Assembly: GCA_013822765.1 (NCBI GenBank)
Contig: PNKY01000015.1
Coordinates: forward strand, 1-64,000
DNA from: Rhodospirillum sp.
GTDB lineage: Bacteria; Pseudomonadota; Alphaproteobacteria; Dongiales; Dongiaceae
Reading direction: 5' to 3'
DNA length: 64,000 nt
Positions within the stretch are counted from its first letter, which is position 1; each line of letters opens with the position of its first letter. The position numbers were made by a program, and so were the translations under genes. Under the pieces are notes generated by a model. The model saw only the letters and a list, made by a program, of their open reading frames with translations. It was not told where the DNA came from and ran no database searches. Shown here in pieces: positions 41,904 through 50,289 of this stretch.

Positions 41904-42489
41904 CCACGAAGCGCCACGACCGGCGCGCGATCAGGTCGGTGACGTAGCGCTCCTCGGCCGCGAAGTCGTGCGGGCTGGGCAACGTGCGAGTCTCGTAGAA
42001 GGTCTTGCTGCGGTTGAAGTCGAAGCCGATGACCGTGACCTGGCGCGGGCTGGCGCGCGAGACGAGGTCGATGGTCATTGCGCCGACCGAGGGCCGTGCG
42101 CCGAGTCGGTCGCGCAGCGCCCGCCAATCGGCGATCGGATAGAAGCAACAGTCGATCCCGCCCTGCCAGTCGCGGAACTTGGGCGACATCCAGACCGAAC
42201 GCGGCGCGACGAAGCCATCCGGCGCCTGCAGCGTCGCGCGGTAGTTCGAGAAGCACCAGAGGTCGAAGCGCGTGCCTTGCGCGGCCGCATCGACCGGGAA
42301 GCCCATGTTCATGCGGACCACCACGTCGTGCCCGTCGATCAGCGCGCCGTGCCGGTGCGCCAGCAGGCTGGTGGCATTGCCGACGATGGCGACGGATTTG
42401 CCGTCAAGCGACGCGAGCAGCTCACGCAGCGCGCGCCGCGACCGGCGCTCCGCGATCCAACGGCGCAGGGACGCCAAGCCGAACTTCAT
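41896..42489 (-). CDS. Glycosyltransferase family 29 (sialyltransferase-like) protein
   Basis: 197 residues. SVAIVGNATSLLAHRHGALI followed by DGHDVVVRMN matches the sialyl motif L of GT29 enzymes (VVGNxxxL...G..ID.HD.V.RMN). VTVIGFDFNRSKTFYE resembles the region of motif S. In eukaryotes GT29 moves sialic acid from CMP-sialic acid; short bacterial relatives occur in LPS or capsule loci. There is no membrane anchor. ATG at 42489 overlaps the pyruvyl transferase stop (ATGA). Last gene of the glycerate-kinase operon. Confidence 0.78.
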   Translation of the reverse strand: MKFGLASLRRWIAERRSRRALRELLASLDGKSVAIVGNATSLLAHRHGALIDGHDVVVRMNMGFPVDAAAQGTRFDLWCFSNYRATLQAPDGFVAPRSVWMSPKFRDWQGGIDCCFYPIADWRALRDRLGARPSVGAMTIDLVSRASPRQVTVIGFDFNRSKTFYETRTLPSPHDFAAEERYVTDLIARRSWRFVAT

Positions 42490-43424
42490 GACGGCAGGAT
42501 GCGGTCGAACATGGCGGCGATGCGCCGCTGCACATCGACCTTGTAGCGCGCCATGAGGTCCAGCTCGGTCGGCGTCAGCGGCGGCGGAAGCTGGCCTGGC
42601 TGGTACAACCGATCGCGGCCAAGGCCGATATCGTCGAGCATGGCATCGACCTTCCAGCTGCTGAGGGACATGGCCGCGAACGGGGTGCCGCCGTTGATCG
42701 CAAAGCACAGGCCATGGAAGCGCCCGGTGACGACGAACGGCCGCGCCGCCAGGTACGCCGCGAATGCCTGGAAGGTGGTGATGCCGGCAATGCGGCCGCT
42801 CGGCTTGCCGGTCTCGAATTGCCGGCGCAGGAATCGCTTGCGATAGGTCTTGAGCCCGCGGTTGCTGTAGCGCATGGCGACATAGTCGAGGCCGAGCGCG
42901 GCGGCGATGACGCCCATGTCATGGCGGCGGTCGGCGGAATCCAGCACCAGGCCGCGCGCCGCAGTCGGTTGGTGGCGCGGCAGGTCGTGGAAGTAGGTGA
43001 GGTCGCCGGTCATCTCGGCGGCAATGCCCAGGCTGTGCAGCTCCACGGCGGAGCGATGATCGCGCACCCAGATGCCGGTGAGAGCAGCGAGGTTCTTCCG
43101 CACCGCGTCCTTGATCTGCTGGACCGTGGCGTTGATGAGATAGCACGGCTTGCCGAGCGCGGCGCAATGGGGTCCCAGCTTGGACCAGCGCAGCGCCACC
43201 GGCAGGTCGCGATGCATGGTGGCCTCGCCATTGATCAGCACCAGGTCCGCGTCCGCGATCGCCGCCAGCGCCGTGGAATCGGCGTCCCACTCTCGGCCGA
43301 CCGGATGATGGAGGATCACATCACCGCCGCGCGCGGCGACGCTGTCGTCGATCGCCGCCATGACTGCATCACACCCGAAATGCCGCATCGGGCGGGTGTC
43401 GTTGAAGACCGCGACTTTCGGCAC
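42486..43424 (-). CDS. Polysaccharide pyruvyl transferase family protein
   Basis: 312 residues. Pattern of PF04230: N-terminal VAVFNDTRPMRHFGCDAVMA, DADLVLINGEATMH, GIWVRDHRSAVELHSLGI and the conserved C-terminal RxH element VVTGRFHGLCFAINGGTPF. Known members use phosphoenolpyruvate to put a pyruvate ketal on sugars of exopolysaccharide or cell-wall polymers (CsaB, WcaK); some related proteins have other roles. GTG at 43424 lies 8 bp after the pyruvate kinase stop, and the 3' end overlaps the GT29 start, so it is firmly in the operon. PEP supply by its neighbours is a striking context. Confidence 0.85.
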   Translation of the reverse strand: MPKVAVFNDTRPMRHFGCDAVMAAIDDSVAARGGDVILHHPVGREWDADSTALAAIADADLVLINGEATMHRDLPVALRWSKLGPHCAALGKPCYLINATVQQIKDAVRKNLAALTGIWVRDHRSAVELHSLGIAAEMTGDLTYFHDLPRHQPTAARGLVLDSADRRHDMGVIAAALGLDYVAMRYSNRGLKTYRKRFLRRQFETGKPSGRIAGITTFQAFAAYLAARPFVVTGRFHGLCFAINGGTPFAAMSLSSWKVDAMLDDIGLGRDRLYQPGQLPPPLTPTELDLMARYKVDVQRRIAAMFDRILPS

Positions 43425-43432
43425 GCCGGCGG

Positions 43433-44851
43433 CTATTCCTCGACCCAGGCGACGCGCAGGATGTTGGTCGAACCGGGAGTGCCGAAGGGAACGCCGGCGG
43501 TGATCACCAGGCGGTCGCCGACCTTGGCCATCTCCTGGCTGAGCGCCACGCTGCAGGCGGTCTCGACCATCTCGGAGAAGCGCTTGAGATCGGGGATCTG
43601 CACGCAATGCGCGCCCCAGGCCAGCGACAAGGCGCGGGACGTCGACAGGGATGCGGTCAAGGCCAGGATCGGCACCTCCGGCCGCTCGCGCGCGACGCGC
43701 AGGACGGTCGAGCCCGAGGTCGAATAGGTGACGATGGCAGCGACCGACAAGGTGTGCGCGACCTGCGCCGCGGCGGCGCTGATCGCGTCGTGCCCGGTCG
43801 GCTGCGGATCGGGATGGCGCGCATCCAGGATCTGGCGATAGGCGGGATCGCGCTCCACCCGTTCGATGATGCGGTTCATCATCGAAACCGCCTCGACTGG
43901 ATACTGGCCGGAGGCGGTCTCCGCCGACAGCATCACGGCATCGGCGCCGTCATAGATCGCGGTCGCTACGTCGGAGGCTTCGGCGCGGGTCGGCGCCGGC
44001 GAATTCACCATCGACTCCAGCATCTGAGTCGCAACCACCACCGGCTTGCCGGACTTGCGGCAGGCGGCGACGATGCGCTTCTGGATCGCGGGCACGTCCT
44101 CCGGCGGCATCTCGACGCCGAGATCGCCGCGCGCCACCATGATGGCGTCGGACAGATCGGTGATCTCCTCCAGCCGCTCGATGGCGGCGGGCTTCTCCAG
44201 CTTGGCGATCACCTTGGCGCGGCCGCCGATCAGCTTGCGCAGCTCGGCGACGTCCTCCGGACGCTGCACGAACGACATCGCGACCCAATCGACACCGAGA
44301 TCGAGGCCGAAGCGCAGGTCCTCGCGGTCCTTGCCGGTCAGGGGCGATAGCGGCAACACGACGTCCGGCACGTTGACGCCCTTGCGGTCGCTGAGCTTGC
44401 CGCCGACCAGGACGTCGCACTCGGCGAAATCCTTGCCGCAGTTCTTCACCCGCAGCCGCAGGCGGCCGTCATCCACCAGCAGGTTGGTGCCGACCTGGAC
44501 CGCCGCAAAAATTTCCGGGTGGGGCAGCTGCGCGCGCTTCGCGTCGCCCTGCGCGCCGTCGAGATCGAACCGAAAGGTCCCGCCGGTCTTCACCTCGACC
44601 GAACCGCCGGCGATGGTGCCGACCCGGAGCTTCGGCCCCTGCAGGTCCATCAGAATTCCGATCGGACGCTTGTTCTCCTCCTCGATGGCGCGGATCAGCT
44701 CGTAGCGCTTCTGGTGATCCTCGTGCGAGCCGTGGCTGAAATTGAGGCGGAATACATCGGCGCCGGCCTTGAACAGCGCGGCAATCTGCTCACGCGTCGA
44801 ACTGGCCGGCCCCAGAGTCGCCAGGATCTTGGCTTTGCGTTGTCGTCTCAT
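43433..44851 (-). CDS. pyk: Pyruvate kinase
   Basis: 472 residues, full length. KILATLGPASSTREQIAALF at the N-terminus, FRLNFSHGSHEDH, DLQGPKLRVG, the catalytic Lys region VIAKLEKPAAIE and the metal/PEP motif MVARGDLGVEMPPEDVPAIQ are all present. Converts PEP and ADP to pyruvate and ATP in glycolysis; the C-terminal allosteric domain is present. Lies 27 bp downstream of the glycerate kinase gene and 8 bp upstream of the pyruvyl transferase. Confidence 0.96.
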   Translation of the reverse strand: MRRQRKAKILATLGPASSTREQIAALFKAGADVFRLNFSHGSHEDHQKRYELIRAIEEENKRPIGILMDLQGPKLRVGTIAGGSVEVKTGGTFRFDLDGAQGDAKRAQLPHPEIFAAVQVGTNLLVDDGRLRLRVKNCGKDFAECDVLVGGKLSDRKGVNVPDVVLPLSPLTGKDREDLRFGLDLGVDWVAMSFVQRPEDVAELRKLIGGRAKVIAKLEKPAAIERLEEITDLSDAIMVARGDLGVEMPPEDVPAIQKRIVAACRKSGKPVVVATQMLESMVNSPAPTRAEASDVATAIYDGADAVMLSAETASGQYPVEAVSMMNRIIERVERDPAYRQILDARHPDPQPTGHDAISAAAAQVAHTLSVAAIVTYSTSGSTVLRVARERPEVPILALTASLSTSRALSLAWGAHCVQIPDLKRFSEMVETACSVALSQEMAKVGDRLVITAGVPFGTPGSTNILRVAWVEE

Positions 44852-44878
44852 CGGTGACTGCTACCCGAGTTCTTGTCC

Positions 44879-46135
44879 TTATGACCGGACCAGGATGGCG
44901 CGGAAATCGTTGACGTTGGTCCGCGTCGGCCCGGTGACGATCAGGTCCCCCAATTGAGAGAAGAACCCATAGCCATCGTTGTTGGCAAGCATTGCCTTTG
45001 CGTTAACGCCCTTGGCGGCGGCGCGCGCAAGGCTGTCGGAGGTCAGGATTGCGCCGGCATTGTCCTCGGTTCCGTCGATTCCGTCGGTGTCGCCCGCCAC
45101 CGCGGACATGCCGCGATGGCCGTCGAGCGCGACCGCGAGCGCCAGCAGGAACTCCGCATTGCGGCCGCCACGGCCCTGACCTCGAACCGTCACAGTGGTT
45201 TCACCGCCGGACAGAATCACGGCGGGGGCGGGCATTGGTTGGCCATGGCGCGCGACTTGGCGCGCGATGCCGGCATGGACCAGGGCAACCTCGCGCGCCT
45301 CGCCCTCCAGATCGCCGAGGATGATGGGCGTCAACCCTTCCTTGCGGGCGAGGTCGGCCGCCGCCTGCAGCGCCCCTTGCATGGTGCCGAGCATCCTGAC
45401 CTCGCCATGCGCGAGGCGCGGATCGTCGGGCTTCGGTGTCTCGGATGCGTGCGAGGCGAGGAGCCGCAGCGCCGCCGGCATGTCGATGGAATATTTGTGC
45501 ATGACGGCCAGGGCATCGAGACGCGTCGATGGATCGCCGACCGTGGGGCCGGAGCCGATGACCGAAGGATCGTCGCCAGGCACGTCGGAGATCAGCAGCG
45601 TCACCACCTTCGCGGGATGAGCCGCGGCGGCGAGGCGTCCGCCCTTGATCGCGGACAGGTGCTTTCGGACGCAATTCATCTCGGTGATGTTTGCGCCGGA
45701 TTTCAGCAGCGCCTTGTTGACGGCCTGCTTGTCGGCGAGGGTCAGCCCTTCGCCGGGTATCGCGAGCAGCGCGGAGGCGCCGCCGGACACCAGGCAGAGC
45801 ACGAGGTCGTCTGCAGTCAGGCCCTGCGTCATCGCCAGGATGCGGCGCGCCGCCTGCTGGCCGGCGGCGTCCGGCACGGGGTGCGAAGCCTCGACCACCT
45901 CGATCCGCTGGCACGGCAGGCCGTGGCCGTAACGCGTCACGACGAGGCCAGAGAGCGGACCGGGCCAATTCTCCTCGACCGCCTTGGCCATGGCGGCCGC
46001 GGCCTTGCCGGCGCCGAGCACGATGGTGCGGCCCTTGGGCGGCGCGGGCAGGTGGGGCGCGAGAATCTTGAGCGGATCGACAGCGCCGATGGCGGCCGCG
46101 AACAAACGCCGCAATATGTCCCGATCGTCGGTCAC
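44879..46135 (-). CDS. Glycerate 2-kinase (MOFRL-type, GckA/TtuD class)
   Basis: 418 residues. N-terminal domain with VLGAGKAAAAMAKAVEE and LCLVSGGASALLAIPGEGLT .. NCVRKHLSAIKGGRLA; C-terminal MOFRL domain with ILSGGETTVTVRGQGRGGRN and AGDTDGIDGTEDNAGA, as in class II glycerate kinases. Makes 2-phosphoglycerate from D-glycerate and ATP, feeding into enolase and PEP. GTG at 46135 has AGGGAGGG just upstream. First gene of an operon continuing with pyruvate kinase. Confidence 0.93.
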   Translation of the reverse strand: MTDDRDILRRLFAAAIGAVDPLKILAPHLPAPPKGRTIVLGAGKAAAAMAKAVEENWPGPLSGLVVTRYGHGLPCQRIEVVEASHPVPDAAGQQAARRILAMTQGLTADDLVLCLVSGGASALLAIPGEGLTLADKQAVNKALLKSGANITEMNCVRKHLSAIKGGRLAAAAHPAKVVTLLISDVPGDDPSVIGSGPTVGDPSTRLDALAVMHKYSIDMPAALRLLASHASETPKPDDPRLAHGEVRMLGTMQGALQAAADLARKEGLTPIILGDLEGEAREVALVHAGIARQVARHGQPMPAPAVILSGGETTVTVRGQGRGGRNAEFLLALAVALDGHRGMSAVAGDTDGIDGTEDNAGAILTSDSLARAAAKGVNAKAMLANNDGYGFFSQLGDLIVTGPTRTNVNDFRAILVRS

Positions 46136-46179
46136 AGGCCCTCCCTTTGCCCGGCACTCTATGGGCCGGGCCGGGCGGG

Positions 46180-47136
46180 TCAAGTCGAAGGAGCGACAGG
46201 TTTGGGCGGTGGTGCGCCCTTGGGTTCCGCTGGCGCGGGAATCTGCGGCTTGGGGCGCGCTACGAAGATGCCGGCGAGGACGGCGAAGCCGCCGCCGATC
46301 TGGGTCGCGGTCAGGGCCTCGCCCAGGATGATCCAGGCGAAGATCCCCGAGGCGACCGGATTGACCAGCAGGCTGACGGCGGAGAAGGCGGCCGGCAACA
46401 GACCGAGCGCCCAGGAGATCATGCCCTGGCCGATGATCTGGCTGACCAAGGCGAGTCCGCCGACCGCCAGCCAACCCTCCAGCGTGTGCGGAACCACCTT
46501 GTCCTCGGTCAACAACGCGGCGGGCAGCAGCCACAAAGCGGTGCAGGCGCTGGTCCAGAACATCACCTGCGCCAGACCGACGGTGGCGCGCGCCGCCTTC
46601 ACGCCGCGCAGATAGCCGGCATAGCCGATCGCGCCGAGGGTCGCGAGCATCAAGCCCAGCCAATCGCCCACCGCAAGCGAGCGGTCGCCGCCCAGCACCA
46701 GCAGCACCATGCCGCTCAACGCGACACCGAGGCCGATCAGGAAACGCGGCGAAAACCGCTCCTTGAAAAACAGGAAGCCGGCGAGCGCGACCCAGATCGG
46801 CGCGGTGTTGCCGAGCAGGGTGGAGATGCCGACGCTGATCAACTTCAGCGACCAATGCCAGACGATGAGATCGAAGGCGAGGAAGAAGGCCGCCACATGG
46901 ATGCCGGCCCAGCCGCGCCAGCCGATGCGCGGCAGCCTGCGGTCGGCGTGCTGCCGGGCGGCGAACCACAGCCCGATGGCCATGACGGGCAGGGGCAGGG
47001 CCATGCGGAAGAAGCCGGTCGAGATCGGCCCGACCTCCGACAGCTTCACGAAAATGCCTGAAAACGAGATCGAGACCGCGCCCAGCAGCAGGATCGGCAG
47101 CGCCAATCGATCGGCGAGGGGGCGTTGAGCGGTCAT
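46180..47136 (-). CDS. EamA/DMT-family transporter
   Basis: 318 residues with ten hydrophobic helices in two EamA repeats (LPILLLGAVSISFSGIFVKL starting the first, LMLATLGAIGYAGYLRGVKA the second). Members export amino acids, nucleosides or drugs by an unknown gradient. The C-terminal ~20 residues are Pro/Ala/Lys-rich and cytosolic. ATG at 47136 chosen; an ATG at 47175 would extend by 13 residues without a better ribosome-binding site. Divergent from the amidohydrolase gene. Confidence 0.9.
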   Translation of the reverse strand: MTAQRPLADRLALPILLLGAVSISFSGIFVKLSEVGPISTGFFRMALPLPVMAIGLWFAARQHADRRLPRIGWRGWAGIHVAAFFLAFDLIVWHWSLKLISVGISTLLGNTAPIWVALAGFLFFKERFSPRFLIGLGVALSGMVLLVLGGDRSLAVGDWLGLMLATLGAIGYAGYLRGVKAARATVGLAQVMFWTSACTALWLLPAALLTEDKVVPHTLEGWLAVGGLALVSQIIGQGMISWALGLLPAAFSAVSLLVNPVASGIFAWIILGEALTATQIGGGFAVLAGIFVARPKPQIPAPAEPKGAPPPKPVAPST

Positions 47137-47180
47137 TGGGGATGAAGGGGGTCTGATCGACAAGGCGGCGCACATCTTCT

Positions 47181-48035
47181 ATGCTTGCGCCCATTCGTCG
47201 GTCAATTCTTGCGGTCATGCAGGACGCTCAGCCCACATCGGCGCCATCCACATTGCTGGGTCAGGAGGATCCGGCGCCGTTCTCCGTGTTTCACCGCGAA
47301 GGGCGCGCAGAACTGGTGATGTTCTGCGACCATGCCGGCCGCGCTTTTCCCAAGTCGCTGGGCACGCTCGGCCTCGGGGCGCGCGAACTCGACCAGCATA
47401 TCGCGTGGGATATCGGGATCGCGGGCTTGGGGCGGCGGCTGGCCCACTCGCTCGACGCGCCGTTCTTCATGACCGCCTATTCGCGGCTGGTGATCGATTG
47501 CAACCGGCATCTCAACGATCCGACCTCCATCCCGCAGGAAAGCGACAGCGTGCGCGTGCCGGGCAATCGCGGCCTCAGCGCGGATGATCGCCGGCGGCGG
47601 CAGGAGGAGATCTTCCGGCCGTATCACGAGGCTCTGACCGCGGAGATCGAAGGGCGGGTGGCGGCGGAGCGCATTCCCGTTGTCATCTCGCTGCATTCCT
47701 TCACGCCGGTGATGAACGAGTTCCACCGGCCGTGGCATGTCGGCGTGCTATGGAACAAGGATGCCCGCATGCCGGTGCCGCTGTTGCGGCGTTTGGCGGA
47801 AGAACCGGAGCTGGTGGTCGGCGACAACGAGCCCTATTCGGGGCGCGATGGCCACGGCTATTCCATCAAGGCGCATGCCGAGGCGCTGGGCCTTGCGCAC
47901 GCGCTGCTGGAAATCAGGCAGGACCTGATCGCCGACGAGCGCGGGCAGGAGAAGTGGGCGGTGATTCTTCATCGCGTGCTGAAGGACGTGCTGGCCAATC
48001 CCGCCTTGCATGAGATCCGCATGGCGGCGCCATGA
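47181..48035 (+). CDS. N-formylglutamate amidohydrolase family protein
   Basis: 284 residues. Conserved text of the HutG-like FGase family: LVMFCDHAGRAFP, DQHIAWDIGIAGLGRRLAHS, YSRLVIDCNRHLNDPTSIPQ, PVVISLHSFTPVMN and VGDNEPYSGRDGHGYSIKAH. These supply the His, Glu and Asp ligands of a metal. In histidine breakdown this enzyme deformylates N-formylglutamate, but no hut genes are nearby; the four-base overlap with a carboxylate-amine ligase points to a different amide or peptide. Start at 47181 or 47217 cannot be told apart well. Confidence 0.88.
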   Translation: MLAPIRRSILAVMQDAQPTSAPSTLLGQEDPAPFSVFHREGRAELVMFCDHAGRAFPKSLGTLGLGARELDQHIAWDIGIAGLGRRLAHSLDAPFFMTAYSRLVIDCNRHLNDPTSIPQESDSVRVPGNRGLSADDRRRRQEEIFRPYHEALTAEIEGRVAAERIPVVISLHSFTPVMNEFHRPWHVGVLWNKDARMPVPLLRRLAEEPELVVGDNEPYSGRDGHGYSIKAHAEALGLAHALLEIRQDLIADERGQEKWAVILHRVLKDVLANPALHEIRMAAP

Positions 48036-49165
48036 TGAAGGAGCCGGCTTTCACCATCGGGATCGAGGAAGAATATCTGCTGGTCGATCGCGAGACCCGC
48101 GACCTCGCGGTCAATCCGCCGCCGGAATTGTTCGAGGCGGCGAAGATCGCGCTCGGCGATCGCGTCACGCCGGAGTTCCTGCGCTCGCAGATCGAGGTCG
48201 GGACCTCGATCTGCTCCAGCCTGGACGAGGCGCGCCAACAGCTGCGTCAGTTCCGCACGACGATCGGCGAGCTTTCCGCGCAGCACGGCCTGGCGCCGGT
48301 CGCGGCCTCGACCCATCCGTTCGCGGACTGGTCGCGCCAGATGCACACCGACAAGGAGCGCTACAACATGCTGGCGCGCGATCTGCAGGCGCTGGGTCGC
48401 CGCCTGCTGATCTGCGGCATGCATGTGCATGTCGGGCTCGAGGACCCGGAGCTGCGCATCGATTTGATGAGCCAGGCTTCGTATTTCCTGCCGCACCTGC
48501 TGGCGCTCTCGACCTCATCGCCGTTCTGGCAGGGCGAGGATACCGGGCTCAAGAGCTTCCGCCTCGCGGTGTTCGACGAGTTGCCGCGCACCGGGCTGCC
48601 GGAGATCTTCGATTCCTGGGGCGAGTACGAGCGGCACTTGAAGGTGCTGATCAAGGCCGGGCTGATCGAGGACGGCAGCAAGCTGTGGTGGGACTTGCGC
48701 CCGAGCGCGCGCTTCCCGACGCTGGAGCTGCGCGTCACCGATGCCTGCACCTTGCTGGAGGATACGCTCTGCGTTGCCGCAATCTATCGCTGCATCCTGC
48801 GCATGCTGTATCGCCTGCGCCGGTCCAACCAGCGCTGGCGGCGCTATGCCGCGATGCTGATCAACGAGAACCGCTGGCGGGCTCAGCGCTACGGCATTGA
48901 CGAGGGGCTGGTCGATTTCGGCAAGGGCGAGATCGCGCCGGTATCCGGGCTGATCGAGGAGATCATTGACCTGGTGACGCCAGATGCCCAATTCTTTGGA
49001 TGCGAGAAGGAGCTGCTCCATGCGCGGACCATCATCGCGCGCGGCACCTCCGCCCACCGCCAGGTGGCGCTCTATCGCCGCGCGATCGACGACGGCATCG
49101 AGCGCGAGCAGGGGCTGCGCATGGTGGTGGACCAGCTGATCGCCGAGACCCTGACCTTCGAATGA
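48032..49165 (+). CDS. Carboxylate-amine ligase (YbdK/GCS2 family)
   Basis: 377 residues, normal for YbdK-like proteins. TIGIEEEYLLVD at the N-terminus carries the metal-binding glutamates, followed by EFLRSQIEVGTSICSSL, CGMHVHVGLEDPELRIDLM and LWWDLRPSARFPTLELRVTD. The family resembles plant-type glutamate-cysteine ligase and makes an amide bond between a carboxylate and an amine using ATP; the physiological substrates are mostly unknown. Start overlaps the amidohydrolase stop (ATGA), so the two are co-translated. Confidence 0.92.
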   Translation: MMKEPAFTIGIEEEYLLVDRETRDLAVNPPPELFEAAKIALGDRVTPEFLRSQIEVGTSICSSLDEARQQLRQFRTTIGELSAQHGLAPVAASTHPFADWSRQMHTDKERYNMLARDLQALGRRLLICGMHVHVGLEDPELRIDLMSQASYFLPHLLALSTSSPFWQGEDTGLKSFRLAVFDELPRTGLPEIFDSWGEYERHLKVLIKAGLIEDGSKLWWDLRPSARFPTLELRVTDACTLLEDTLCVAAIYRCILRMLYRLRRSNQRWRRYAAMLINENRWRAQRYGIDEGLVDFGKGEIAPVSGLIEEIIDLVTPDAQFFGCEKELLHARTIIARGTSAHRQVALYRRAIDDGIEREQGLRMVVDQLIAETLTFE

Positions 49166-49173
49166 GGCCCACA

Positions 49174-49467
49174 ATGGACGACAAGACCCGCACCGAACTG
49201 GAGGCCGCCGCGTTTCGGCGTCTGGTCCAGCACCTGCGCGAACGCACCGACGTGCAGAACATCGACCTGATGAACCTCGCCGGCTTCTGCCGCAACTGTT
49301 TGTCGAAGTGGTACCGCGCCGCCGCCGAAGAGAAAGGCGTGCCGCTCAGCGATCCGCAGGCGCGCGAGATCGTCTACGGCATGCCGTACGAGGACTGGAA
49401 GGCGAAGCACCAGAAAGAAGCGAGCGGCGACCAGAAGAAGGCGTTCGCGGACACGCACAAGCATTGA
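49174..49467 (+). CDS. DUF1244 family protein
   Basis: 97 residues. The diagnostic segment NIDLMNLAGFCRNCLSKWY contains a CxxC pair, followed by YGMPYEDWKAKHQ. A small soluble family of unknown function common in proteobacteria. ATG at 49174 lies 8 bp after the ligase gene, so it is the last gene of a three-gene operon that ends at the stem-loop at 49491. Confidence 0.92.
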   Translation: MDDKTRTELEAAAFRRLVQHLRERTDVQNIDLMNLAGFCRNCLSKWYRAAAEEKGVPLSDPQAREIVYGMPYEDWKAKHQKEASGDQKKAFADTHKH

Positions 49468-49483
49468 TTGTCTTGGCCACTCT

Positions 49484-49590
49484 CACTTCACCCCGGCCTC
49501 AAGCCGGGGTCCATTTTTCAGCCGCACGAGCGTTAGGGGAATGGCCTCAGTCTGGACAACGATGGGTCCCGGCTCAAGGCCAGGATGACG
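49484..49590 (+). repeat. Inverted REP-like pair; first unit also a rho-independent-type terminator
   Basis: Unit A (49487-49513) has CCCCGGC-ctcaa-GCCGGGG (49491-49509) followed by TCCATTTTT: a stem-loop with a T-tract 24 bp after the DUF1244 gene. Unit B (49563-49590) reads in the other direction; its complement GTCATCCTGGCCTTGAGCCG continues GGACCCA, matching the same core. This CCCGGCCT.AAGCCGGG family is a typical intergenic REP of alphaproteobacteria. Confidence 0.7.
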
Positions 49591-49632
49591 GTTGGAGAGA
49601 TGGCCGGTGTCGAGAATGCTAAGGGGGAACAC

Positions 49633-50289
49633 GTGAATACGCTCATCGATCCAACGCTGCTGCTGCCCACGCTGATCGCGGCGATGGCCTACACGCTCAC
49701 CCCAGGCCCGGCGTTCCTGGCGCTGCTCGGCATCGGCGCAACGCAGGGGCGGCGGGCGGGCATCGGCTTCCTCGCCGGGCACCTGGCGGGCGACGTGGTG
49801 TGGGCTTCGCTGGCGCTGGTTGCCATCATCGGCGCGCAATCGCTCGGCACCGCGATGTTCGACCTGCTCGGGCTCGGCTGCGGGCTCTACCTCCTCTGGC
49901 TGGGCTGGAAGGCGGCGAGCGTGCGGCGCGAGGACGATCCGACGGCGAGCGTCGGCGCCCGGCGGCCGCTGCTGCGCGGGCTCGCCTTCGGGCTCATGAA
50001 CCCGAAGGGCTATCCGGTCGCGGTCGCGACCTTCACCTCGCTGCTCGCCAGCCGGTCGCAGGACCTGAGCTGGGAGCGCATGCCGCTGCTGCTGCTAGCG
50101 GCGTTCGCCGGCTTCATCCTGGCGGATGGCGTGCTCGCCTATGTCGTGGGTGCCGGCCTGGTGCGGCGCTTCTATCGCCGGCACCAGCTGTGGGTGACGC
50201 GCGCGTCCGGCCTGCTGTTCATCGGCTTCGGGTTGAATGCGCTATGGCATTCGACCCTCGGACTATGGTCGTCCTGGCGCCGTACCTAG
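49633..50289 (+). CDS. LysE/RhtB-family amino-acid exporter
   Basis: 218 residues with about six hydrophobic segments. LIAAMAYTLTPGPAFLALLG (the TPGP element), GFLAGHLAGDVVWASLAL, GLYLLWLGWKA and GLAFGLMNPKGYPVAVATF are the LysE/RhtB pattern. Exports amino acids or related compounds. GTG at 49633 has AAGGGGG upstream. Its stop overlaps the stop of the convergent chemoreceptor gene (CTAG). Confidence 0.92.
   Translation: MNTLIDPTLLLPTLIAAMAYTLTPGPAFLALLGIGATQGRRAGIGFLAGHLAGDVVWASLALVAIIGAQSLGTAMFDLLGLGCGLYLLWLGWKAASVRREDDPTASVGARRPLLRGLAFGLMNPKGYPVAVATFTSLLASRSQDLSWERMPLLLLAAFAGFILADGVLAYVVGAGLVRRFYRRHQLWVTRASGLLFIGFGLNALWHSTLGLWSSWRRT

Noticed and set aside
47289..47304. TGTTTCACCGCGAAGG as a second parS
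   Set aside because: Only the left half of the palindrome matches; the right half does not fit the ParB consensus.
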